Assembly: GCA_031761405.1 (NCBI GenBank)
Contig: JASEVX010000012.1
Location: 24,105,165 to 24,169,164 of the forward strand
DNA length: 64,000 bases
Source of the DNA: Serripes groenlandicus
Taxonomy: Eukaryota > Mollusca > Bivalvia > Cardiida > Cardiidae
Direction of reading: 5' to 3'
This document shows, one piece after another, positions 1-12,400 of this stretch. Positions within the stretch are counted from its first letter, which is position 1, and each line of letters starts with the position of its first letter. The position numbers were made by a program, and so were the translations under genes. The notes under the pieces are model-generated. The model saw nothing but the letters and a program-made list of their open reading frames with translations, made no database searches and had not been told where the DNA came from.

Positions 1-292
1 TTTCCCACAAAACACGAAATCTGCAGGAGATGACTTTGAAAACATTTAAAAAAGAATATGGAAACTTTTTATAAATGAAAGAATAATTATTGATTAACGT
101 TTAAAACATTGTAGTTAAAAGAGAAATTGCTCATCATGAGCATTTTTTCCTAAAGCCAAAATGTTTTCAAAAAGTCTTCTGCTGCATGGACATCAGAAAG
201 AGTCATCATGAGCAATTTCTCCTTTTGTCAAAATTGCTCAAATCCTCGCCTGCGGCAGAGGTGCCAGAAAGTGTCTGTATGTGGGAAAGGGT
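1..292 (-). mobile_element. Older MITE-A relatives, composite
   Basis: Left half reads TTTCCCACA...TCTGCAGGAGATGAC and a hairpin GAAATTGCTCATCATGAGCA; right half ends GTATGTGGGAAAGGGTTA. At least two diverged elements overlap. Confidence 0.6.
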
Positions 293-346
293 TACACATA
301 TATTTTTATAAATATAGATTTGTTTTCAAAATCTCCACAAACCTAC

Positions 347-499
347 CTTGTACACAATAGTAGCCGGCTGGGCATGCTGTACAATTGTTCATTCCTGTCA
401 TGTTGTTATAGTGACCAGCTGGACATGGCAACGGTTGGGAAGTTCCTGCTGCGCAGAAGTAACCTTGAGGACATACCCCACCCACTCCTGTCTGGGCAC
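347..499 (-). CDS. Exon w52 (last exon visible)
   Basis: About 51 residues, 6 Cys (CPQGYFCAAG, HYNNMTG, CTACPAGYYC). Acceptor TTTGTTAATCAG, donor GTAGGT; phase 1 in and out. The donor shows the gene continues beyond the left edge of the window. Confidence 0.89.
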
Positions 500-3400
500 C
501 TGATTAACAAAAATTCAGAACAACATTGAAAATTTACCTTTATATGCCGATGTCTTTAAAATGTCGGATAGAAACAATTAAATTGTTACACCTTTAACAT
601 TTGAAGTTTACTTTTGACAGAGAGTTGAAAACATTGTGGGAAGAAGAACAATTGAGCATATTTATTAGCAATTTGTAATTTTTACACAATGTTTTCAAAA
701 GTACTTTATTGCAAAGACTTTAGAAATGATCTCTTTTAGGAAAAGGTTTTTATATTGGGTCTCCTAAGTTCATGATCTGGAGCATCAAAAAAAACCTACA
801 ATGCCAAAGACTAAATGAATCTTTAGACATTGTAAAATAGTTTAACACTCCTCAGTTGACTGATATTACAAAGAAACTCGAGAATAGGTGAGAATAAGGA
901 CATAAGGAACTTAGAAAAACGACAAAGTTTGAATGCTCTTCGATACAATTCAAACTGACTCAGTGCTTTTGTATTGTTTTAAGCCAACTGGCTGCTTGTC
1001 CAAATAGACTGTTAGCACATTGGTGGAAGACGAGTGACGCATGTCACAGTGTCAAACATCGGAAAGAATGTTGAAACGCTGCCAATGAGAGAATATGACA
1101 AAATAAGCTCAACATAAGTCCCAGCAAGCTAAAAATGGCTTATCAGTTTATTGGTTATTGATTAAGTACTTACCAGGCGTTAGACACAATCCATTACTAT
1201 CTGTATTGTTGCACTCAACTGGCTGAGCCCTGTCAACACCAAACTCACAATAGTGTCCCGCATCACAATCTCCGGTTGGTTCCGTCCCCGCGTTACTTGA
1301 ACAATATTTCCCACCTATACAGGACTTGCACTCACTCTCCAGCTGGAGACCAGTATCGTTGTTGTAGGTACCAGGTGGACATTGCTGCCAGTTGAAGTCG
1401 GTACTGAGAGGGCAGTAGTAGCCCATTGGGCAGACCAATACTTGGTCTCCATTGTAACAATACCTATTGGAGAGAAACAAAAAAACATCAACCCTATCCC
1501 ACATAGGACACATCTGCAGCAGACGACTTTGAACAAACCTCTTTAAATATAATTATAGTTATCTAAAAGAGTTGGAATAAGGGTGGCAAATGGAGAAATT
1601 GCTCATGATGAGCAATTACTCCTTTTGCCACAATATTTTCAAAATTAGTCTACTGCAGGTGCTTATTTCATCAAGAGGAAATACCTACAAAAAGCAAGTA
1701 TTTAAAAAACTGCAAAATATATGTAATTGAAAGACCGCCTCAGTGGTGAATTGGTAGAACATTTGCATAGTGTGTTGGAAGTCAAGATTATATCCCCGGC
1801 TGGGTCATACCAAACACTACCAAAAAAGTAGTAATGGCTTCTCTCCTTGGGGGTCAGGGGTTGCTGGGTTAGTGTTAAGACTGACTGACTGGTGTCAGGA
1901 CAAATGGACCAGTAGTACTGGTAGCTTACCCAGGAAACGCTGTGATATAACTGAAAATTGTTGAAAGCTGTGTAAAAAACAAAACAATCAATAGAATTAA
2001 AAGACTTTACCATCCCGCAGGGCAATCATAGCAGGCAGATGCTTGAGTATGGTTCATGTATGTTCCGTTAGCACATGGGGTGGGCTGGCTCGAGCTAATT
2101 GGACAGTAGTGACCAATTGGACACGGGTAATCAGTCGGAGCAGACACGTTCTGGCCGCTAGGACAGTAGTGTCCGGCATCGCAAGGTCCAGTTGTGGCGT
2201 TAAGTCCTTCTGTTAAGCAGTACTCCCCTTGGGTACAAGTTGTACATTCAGAGGATGTGTTAAGGCCTGTGTAGGGGTTGAATGTACCCTGAAAATGAAA
2301 TGAATTTGGTTGATCAAATCTTATTCAACCATTTCCCACTTTTGAAAATATTGTGGCAAAATGAGCAATTACTCCTTTTGCCACTATACTTTCCACTCTA
2401 TTCAATACATTTTTAATTATAAAGCTTTTGAAAAATGTTGTGTTCATGTTTTCAAAGTCGTCTGCTGCCGATTTGTGAAAGGATTAAGTACAGTCGGATT
2501 TAGGTATACATTCCTTGCTTCCCTTTAACACATATTATTTAAGGATATTTTGAAGGTTATCAGCATGTGCTATAAATCACTTCCCTTAAAAACATATATC
2601 ATTTCCAAAGTTATCTTTGTGTTCTTTTAAGTCGCTTCCATTAATTTAACACATATATCATTTCCAAAGTTATCTTTGTGTTCTTTTAAGTCGCTTCTCT
2701 TAAACACATATATCATTTCTAAAGTTATCTTTGTGTTCTTTTAAGTCGCTTCCCTTAAAAGCATATATCATTTCCAAAATTATCTCTGTGTTCTTTTAAG
2801 TCGCTTCTCTTAAACACATATATCATTTTCAAAGTTATATGTGTGCTCTTTAGGTCACTTCCCTTAAACACATATATCATTTTCAAAGTTATCTGTGTTT
2901 TCTCTAGGTCGCTTCCCTTAAACACATATATCATTTTCAAGGTTAAGTTTGTGTTCTTTCATATATCATGGAACTTTAATTCAATCACTTTTCTTGTTTC
3001 CAGGAAAGAAAGAGATAAATATCTTACCACTGGACAGAGAGTTGCAGTAGCAGACCCTGCTGGGCAGTAGGAACCAATTGGACAAATCTCCTGGGTGGAA
3101 GAATTGGATCCCTGGACACAGAAGTAGCCAGCAGAACATGGGCCCTCGATGGCAGTGAGCCCTGGTGTGGTGCAATAACTTCCAGCAGTACAGGACGTAC
3201 AGTCCGCTTCCGCTGTTAGACCAGTACTTGCTCCATAGGTTCCTGTCGGACATGTCACTGGCTCAATGGTACCGGATACACAGTAGTAACCTAAAACAAA
3301 ATGTACAGATAAGATGTGTTCAGTCAAACATGTGTTAAATACCACCTTGGAATAGGGATTCCCTGTCTATAGCAACCTGCACACTTTTAGTTTCCCAACT

Positions 3401-6400
3401 ACACATTTTCTGCCTAAACGACCCTGTTTTTTAAAGACCACCTGTGAACAAAGACTATGCTGTTGTGTTCCCATTGGTGGTCTTTATACACATGTTCCAC
3501 CGTATTTCATACCCTGAAATCCTTATTTGACCCTTAAACCCTATGTTGTTGTTACTCAAAAGAATTGTCTCCCTCAGACGAATTCTTTTGGGTACTCACA
3601 ACATAGGGTTTGATTAAGTAATAAGAGAGATTCTGTGTGGTTATATCAGTTCATTCCTTCCTAACTAGACATCTGGGTACAATATTTATAACAACAGTCT
3701 ATGCTTGCTATGTTTAATTCATAAGGACATTGAGATTAATTGTTTGGGGTTTAATGTTGTTTTCAACAAGTTATCAGTCAACTCCAGGCAGCCTGTTTAT
3801 CTACCCACCTGTTACCTGGCTTTCTCACACCAGAACTCCCACACACCAGTCTTTCAGAGCAACTGACTGCTGACAAATAATGTCAAAGATTTTAAAGAAT
3901 ATTAGGTAAGCTGGAGTTCAAACGCACAACCCCCCTGGATTGACATCCAAAGTTGTCATTAACTGAGCTATAATGAGTAAATTCTTTTTTCCCACAATGT
4001 TTTCAAAAGACATCTGATTCAAGGACACGAAAGGTTGTCTTTATCAGGTAAATGGTTAATCCCCTCCTACATACATCAAAACAGCAGCAGACGACTTTTA
4101 ACAAATATAGGCAGAAATATGAAAACTCTCTATAAATGTAAGTATTACTAAGGAGAAACTGTTTACTATGAGCAATTATTGTCTCATTTTCCCACAATGT
4201 TTTAAAAAAACAAGGGCACCAAAAGCTGTCTGTATCAGCGAAAGGGTTACAAAGACACCTACCTTGTGTACATATATCGGCATCCGTTCCCTGGGTCGGT
4301 GTTTGAGTAATGGCGGACACCTTACAGAAGTACCCCGCATTACAGAGTCCCGCCGGCTGACTGAGTCCCTGAACATCGCAGTAATAACCACCAATACATG
4401 CCGTACATTCGGTACTCATGTTGAGCCCGGTCATGTTGTTAAAGGTTCCGATATCACATGGGTATGTGTCAGATCTTGGTGTACCTAATTAATACAAAAC
4501 ATTCAATTTAACCTTTTTTCGTTACACAACAAATCTGCAGCTAACAACTTTGGAAACATCTGTACAAGCCTATGAAAAATTGCTAAAAAGTGAAAGTACA
4601 TGTATATTGAAGCAGAGCAATAAAGATGTATGTTATATTTTAACGATATCTGGTTCGGGTGAGTGACACTTTATCACTTTCCCACATATAGATGTTTGGA
4701 AAAACATTGGACATCTGTTGTTAACCCTCACAACTCAATTAGTGAGCTAATTTATTTTGTGAACCCACAAAATAGGGTTTAAAAGGTCAAACATGTTTGG
4801 AGAACAAGAAAATGCCTCTTATCCCAAGTTTTGCAAAGGTATGACAAACTCACCTGGTGGGCAGTAATATCCGTTTGGACAGACATTGGACGTGTTGATA
4901 GTGACCACTCCGTTACTGTTGTCACAGTAATATCCACCTGGACACGTCTTACAGGCTGACTGCTGAGTCTGGTCTTGATACTCTCCATTTGGACATAACG
5001 TGGCACTCGAGGAGCCCGCTGGACAGTAATAACCCATGGGGCATTCCAGTCCGTTAGGAAGAGTTTCACCTTCCGGGCAATAAAAGCCTGCATTACAATT
5101 ACCTGGAAAATATTTCATTCTGTTAAATACCTGGTACCTTTATAACTTTTATTTACAAATCCAGGGCTTGGCGTGAAACAGTTGTAACTAAAAACCTATT
5201 TTGAAAACCCTGGGTTAGGGGCAATTTTGATCAAATCAGAATGAGCAGTTTCCATTTTTGCCAATGTGATTTAAACATTCCATTTAAATCATATTAATAA
5301 AGATTTCCCATGGTTTTTCCTAAATCAAATTCGTCTGCTGCATAATTGTTGTATGTGGGAAAGGGTTAAACAAGTAATTTCTTACCATTTGTAGAAGTAA
5401 GGTTATAATTCTGACAGTAATCTCCAGCCGTACAGTTATGACAATCTCCTGCATTCGTGTTACCCGTACTAATACTATAAGTCCCTGGACTGCAGGGCAC
5501 AGGAGTTGAAACGCCTGCCTCACAGTAGTGGCCTGCGGGGCAAATGTCACCCGTGGTGCCATCTGTTGGTGTCGATGTGCTGGACTGCAGGATGCAGTAG
5601 TAACCGGCTGTACAGTTGCCTGCGGGAGCTGAAAGTTCTTCAATGTTGCAGTAGGTACCAGCATCGCATTGTGTTGGACTGGAAGAGTCTGTAGGAAAAT
5701 ATGGATGTAAAATGATTGTGTTTTAGGTTTTTTTTTTTTTTAATGGTGTTTATTGCCACTGTCAACATAATTTAACCCTTTCCTTTATATAGACGCTTTC
5801 TGATGCCTCTGCAGCAGATGGCTTTTTAAAAATATAGTGACAAAAGAAGAAATTGCTCAAAACAAGCAATTTCTCATTTTGCCACAATGTAGTCATAGGT
5901 TATCCATTCAATTACAGAGATTTTCTATTTTTTGACAACATATGTTCAAAGTCGTCTGCTGCAGAATTGTCGTAGGAGGGAAAGGGTTAACACTATTTTT
6001 CTCTTATGACACAACCAAACCCAATGAGGCGGATAAATAAAAAGATTTGTTCCACCGAGACAATTCTTTTGAGTACCCATAACATAGAGTTTGAGATTTC
6101 TGCCAATCAACCCCGTAACCGGTCTGATCTGAATCAGCAGTGTTTGCTATTTATGAACAAGAAAGTTCAAATAGATCCATATCTACACTTGTCACAAATA
6201 CTCAACAGTTGTTTCCCTTCTTGTTTGCATGTTTTTTTACGCTGCCTTTAACACTTTTGTTCTATTAAATCATGGCGTTTCCTGGGTAAGTTACCAGTAC
6301 GACTGGTCCATTTATCCTGAAACTAATGATTCAGTCGTTATGCATAATCCATAATCCTTAGCACCATGGAGAGACATCAATTAAGATAATTTTTAGAGCC

Positions 6401-9400
6401 TTTGGTATGACACAACCAGGGTTTTTGAATCCATATGAAGATTTTATAATATTAAACTAGAATGGAGTGCTCAGCGGAGCAAGGTGTGTCACCTGCACCT
6501 GCTCATTGAAAGTGTGACAAAAAAGCGTGATTTACAGACAGACAGACGCCGAAAGAAAGTGTGACGGATAGAGAGACGCTGGACAAAAAAATAAGTAATC
6601 CCCAAGTGCCTACCATGCTACGCAGGTTGACACAAAAAAACACCATATTTTTAAAATAAGAAAACAAGATTTCTGCCATTCAACTGCATAACCGGTCTTA
6701 TCTAAATCAGCAATGTTTGCTATTTATGAATAAGAAAGTTCTGACAGGTCTACATTCGGATCAGATAGCATGGATGTTCACAGAGGTCCAGATAAGGAGG
6801 CGTATACAGCTCTTTTCCCCACAATATCTGTCTTATCATCCAACTAAACTAAATGATGTGGGTACTCAAAAGAATCGTCCCATTAACCAGAACAGAACAG
6901 AACAGAACAAAACATACTCTTTATTACACCGAAGTATACAATATACAATATGGGGTTATAAATAAAATTAATATGCTTAAAAAAAAATGATTCCGGTGTA
7001 ATGTTAAAGTTAATGAGTTAAATAAAAAAAAAATAACAGCTTCAGTTTTAAACATGAAAACATTAAGACAATTCTTTTGAGTACCCACATGATAGGGTTA
7101 TAAGGTAAAATAAGGATTTTAGAACATGCAAAACGCCCCTTATCTAGAGCTCTGTGTTCAAATAGATGCTTATCTACACTTGTCACAAATACCCTTCAGC
7201 TGTTTACCTTGGAGCAGGGCAAAAAACACTTAGTTATAGGACAATAGTATCCAGTCTGGCACAAATAGATGTTTATCTACACTTGTCACAAATACCCTTC
7301 AGCTGTTTACCTTGGAGCAGGGCAAAAAACACTTAGTTATAGGACAATAGTATCCAGTCTGGCACAAATAGATGCTTATCTACACTTGTCACAAATACCC
7401 TTCAGCTGTTTACCTTGGAGCAGGGCATAAAAATACTTACTTATAGGACAATAGTATCCAGTCTGACATCGACCACCGTGTGTTGTTGTATTTGGACTAC
7501 TGGAGCCGCTTGAGCAGTACCAGCCTGCGTAACACGATCCAGTCGGCGCAGAGTTCCCTTTTCCTTCGCAGTACATACCACCAGTGCAGTCAAGACAGTC
7601 TAATGCTTGAGTGGAACCAGTATATGGGTTATAGGTACCAGCCAAACATCTGTATTGGTTGTTGTACTGGGTACCAGCTGGACAGTAATTTCCTGTTTGA
7701 AAAAAAAAAAAAAGTACTCAATTTAAATGAAACTAGAACTGTAGCTAAAGGTGACTCAAGACCCCCAGCAGTCTGAATTGACAATAATAAATAAGCTAGT
7801 TCATGCGGAGATAACACTGTGGAATTTCTGAATAGATATGATCCAAAAGTATGTCTTTCACAATAAAATTTACTCATTATTATATATACAAAATTTCCAT
7901 TAACCCTTTCCAACATGTAGATGCTTTCTGACGCCTCTGCAGCAGACGGCTTTTTGAAAACATAGTGACAAAAGAAGAAATTGCTCAAAACGAGCAATTT
8001 CTCCTTTTGCCACAATGTTTTCCACTTTTAGTCATAGGTTATAGAGATTTTCTATTTTTTGACAAAAATATGTTCAAAGTCGTCTGCTGCAGAATCGTTG
8101 TATGAGGGAAAGGGTTAAAGCAAATGCATCTGTGGCAGACAACATTTAAAACATAAGGAGACAATAATCCTTTTGCCATTGTTTTTACTTTCATTAACCC
8201 TTTCCCTCATACAACATTTCTGCAGCAAACGACTTCAAACATATCTTGTCAAAAAATAGAAAATCTCTATAATTGAATGGATAACCTATGACTTAAAGTG
8301 GAAAACATTGTGGCCAAAAAAAAGAGAAATTGCTTGTTTTGAGCAATTTCTTCTTTTGTCACTATGTTTTCAAAAGTCGTCTGTTGCAGAGGCGTCAGAA
8401 AGCGTCTATATGAGGGAAAGGGTTAAATAATTCACTATTATCTACATTTCACATTTTTGCATAAAAGTCATTGGTTTTATTGGGGTTTTAAGCCGTTTTC
8501 AACATTATTTCAGTTATATCACAGCAACATTCATGCTTCCTGGGACACAAACTAGTACTAGGCTAGAGGAAAAATGTGCCTTGCCCAAGGGCACTCTGCC
8601 ATATAAGTCTTTGGTATGAGGTAAATGTGGATCCAACCCTTTACCTCTCGCACCCAAGGTGGATGCTCTACCACTACACCATCTGCGGCATCTGCAAAAG
8701 GGGTAAAACGTTGTCTATATCAATTAAACGGAAACCAAAAAACTTACCAACTTCACATGGGTTCACACTATAATCCTGAGTTTGTGCAGTGCAGTAGTAC
8801 CCAGCTGGGCATTGTGTACATGTAGACTGACTCGTTAGATTGTTATAGGTGCCAGCAGAGCATGCTACAGGTATTGTGGAACCAGTCGGGCACTGGTGAG
8901 CCAATGTACAAATACCACCGGTTCCCGTATTGGTGGATCCATCTGGGGTTGGGGTGTCAACTCCAACTGTGCAGAAGTAACCTGTTAAAAGAAAAAAATA
9001 TTGAATTAATAAGATAAGGGACATCAGAAAAAGACCATTTTACAACAGAACATGTTAAAAGTTCAGTCATTATATCCCTTTTCAGTTGCCCCCAGACAGC
9101 TATGCTTTTTAGCCAATCAATAATCAATATGCGTAATCAATTTAAGTAGGGGGTCAGCTAGGCAACAGTGCTGCCAATTTATCTTCAAATCAGAAAGGCG
9201 CTTTTAGAAGATAATATTTTTCACCCCCTTTTCTGCAGCAGACAGCTTTTTGAAAACATGGCAACAAAAGAAGAAATTGCTTTTTGTCACCATGTTTTCA
9301 ACTTAATTAAATTATTGTTCTTTCATTTAAAGGGATTTTCTGTGCTTTTGCCTAGACGTCGTTTTCAAAGTCGTCTGCTGCAGATTGGTTGTATGTGGGA

Positions 9401-12400
9401 AAGGGTTAAAAAAATCCATAGATTCAACATTTTCAAATATCATCAAATGCTCATCACACTGATAAGATGAAATTGTTTACCTGCATCACAATCACCAGCT
9501 GGTGCTGTGAGAGCTGTTGCGTTACAGTATTGACCAGCAGAACAGTCTGTACACTGTGTTACGTTGGATAACCCCGTCGCACTGCTGTAGGTCCCTGCTG
9601 GGCATGGCTGCCAGTTGATTCCAGTACCTGGAAAAGTATCAAGTTATCATACATGTAAAATTTTCATGATGGATATTTATCCAACATCAAGCCAGCACTG
9701 TGTTTCAAGGAAGCACTGCATCAGATAGACGGGCGCCAACTTTCCTCCCGTTTTAGTTATGGGATTGGAACCCTCCAACAGAGGTAACTTTAAAAAAGAA
9801 AGTTGGGGGAAAGCCCCATTAAACATAAATTACAAGTAAAGAATTTTGTTTTAAATTTGATGTCTTTTCTTGTATCTACTACCACAATTATGTGACAAAA
9901 GCAGCCACCTAGGGTTTTACTCAAGCTATCTTCAGGATGACCCTTTATTTTTGAGGGACACCATAGTTTGACATAATTCACATGCAGTAATCAGCATGAT
10001 TGTTAACAGCATAAAGAGTGTACCGAAGGAGTGTGAGGGCTAGAATATTAATGGTGATTTCACGGTGTGTATATGAAACACAATGAGAAATTGCTCCTTT
10101 TGCCATGATATTATCAACTCCACACAAAAAATAGATTTTTCAGATTTTTGCCTCAATGTTTTTCAAACCATCTGCTGCAGATTTGTAGTTCGTGGGAAAA
10201 GGGTTAATGTCATACCTTCAGGACAGTAGTTTCCCGCTATGCAGTCCTGTGCATTTAGAGTGACATTGGCTGGTATAACTGGGAGACAGTATTTACCGGC
10301 CGGGCACGTCTCACAGGCAGACAGACCTTGTGTACTGGCGTAGGCACCAGCGGCACACATCTGAAAAATATTTTAGATTCATCATTATTTATATTTATCT
10401 TGCCATAATCAGTTCTTTTTATCATTGCATACAGTGAATACTAAGATTAATCTGATCAACAGGCACAAGTAACCATTTTAATCTTTGTCCATTTTGACGA
10501 CTCCATTGTCTTCTTATCTTATCATTTCTTTGGGGGAAAAACCCACTCAACAAAGGCAAAAAAATGTATGAAAATTCAAGCATGACTGTACCAATTGCAG
10601 GATTAATTGGACCTTAATGCTTTTTTTATGCTGTTATATTCCGGCAGCCATTTAACACACTTTGCTTTCACACACCTGCACTCCACACAACATCTTTCCC
10701 GTGCAACTGGCAAGCTTCCCATATGGCCCCAGACGTCTGGCTTCAGCAGAAAAGTGGTCAACCATTTTTTTTAAGCCCATGCCACCAGTACAGATCCCGT
10801 CAATACCACAAAACTGAGCCGTCTGAACGGATTCTACACTATTCACAAAAGCCAATTGATACCTTTTTTCAAAGAGAGGGCTCAATTTTTTTTTGCTGTA
10901 TTCTATACATGAACACAATTTACCAAATTTAATGGTGTGCCCAACTGAACGGTTTTTATCATCCTAAAAGATGGCTATGAACTCTTCTAAAAGCAATTGA
11001 TTGATTGGGGTTTAACGCCGTTTTCAACAATTTCAGCGACTTGTTCACCTAATCATGCATTTCCTGGTTTTTTCCCACACCAGTACACCACACAACATAC
11101 TTTCCAAGCAACTGGCTACTTTTCCACATAGACTGTTAAACAGCCCATTGGTGAAAGACGAATGATGCAGGTCACAGTGACTTTTGTCAAACGTCGGAAA
11201 GAATGTTGGCCAAGCTGGGATTCGAACTCACAACCCATGGATTGACAGCAGACGTCGCTACTGACTGAGCTACCAGGGCTCAGCTTCTAAAAGCAAAGCT
11301 GGACAAGTCCATGTTTAAAATTTAGCCTTGTATTAAAGGGGTTAAATAGAATCCAGTGTACCTGATAATCGGAGGATCCGTTTGGACACTGCATTCCTGT
11401 TGGACAGATGTAAATGGAGGGGTTTGGTGAGGATTGGCCAACAGGGCAGTAAAACCCTCCCCAGCATGTCAATGTTGCCTCGGTTAAGCCTGAAAATAAA
11501 CAGATTTTTTTTTTAGCAGATGACTTTGAAAATGTCTAGTTAAAAATATGGAATTTCTCTATAAATAAAAGTTAATTTATGGAATAGAGTTAAAATTATA
11601 TTTGTCTGCTGTTGATATGTCAAAACACATCTGTAGCTGGGAAAGGGTTAACCCTTTCCCTAATATGACAATTCTGCAGCAGACTACTTTGAACATTTTT
11701 TGTCAGAAGATGGAAAACTCTATAATTGAATGGATAACCTATGACTAAAAGTGGAAAACATTGCGGCAAAAGGAGAAATTACTTGTTTTGAGCAATTTCT
11801 TCTTTTGTCACAATATTTTCAAAAAAGCTGTCTGATGCAGAGGCGTCAAAAAGCGTCTATGAGGGAAATGGTTAAATGAGCAAAACTCCTCAATACCTGC
11901 AGTAGGACAGTAGAATCCAGCCAGACACTGCGTACATTGCGACAGAGCTGTCAGAGCTGTTACGTTTGAGAAAGTCCCCACAGGACACTCGGTTGGTTCC
12001 TGACTGCCTGCTTGGCAGTAACTTCCAGCTGGGCATGCAAGGTAAGTGGGCGAGTCAGATCCTGATGGGCAGTAATAGCCTGAAATAAAACGGTAAAGAT
12101 GAAAATATGAGATGAGACTATCTATTTGGAGTTAAAAAGAAAATAAATAAAGTGTGGAAAACTTTGAGATGCATTCAAAAGGAAAGGCCTTATTTTTCTA
12201 ATAAGATGTTTTGCAAAAAGGGCAGCTACCCTCAATCTTGAGTATTTTATAGCCAGGTTTTGGTTTTCTCAAAATGCATCAAAGATGTTTAACCCTTTCC
12301 CTCATATAGACGCTTTCTGACGCCTCTGCAGTAGACAGCTTTTTTGAAAACATAGTGACAAAAGAAGAAATTGCACAAAACGTGCAAGTTCTCCTTTTGC

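Noticed and set aside
2575..2960. CRISPR-like array
   Set aside because: Units are contiguous tandem repeats without unique spacers, in a eukaryotic intron.
7201..7364. Additional exon copies before w45's donor
   Set aside because: Only 25 exon-like bases are present, with no acceptor and a destroyed donor.
10652..10918. 88-codon minus-strand ORF as a separate gene
   Set aside because: Its 3' third is SINE-1-like sequence and there is no family motif, start context or splice support; kept only as a low-interest observation.
11220..11283. tRNA genes at SINE heads (also 17822, 24280, 38590, 57970, 62470)
   Set aside because: A and B boxes are present, but the acceptor and anticodon arms do not form a complete cloverleaf, and each is joined to a SINE body.
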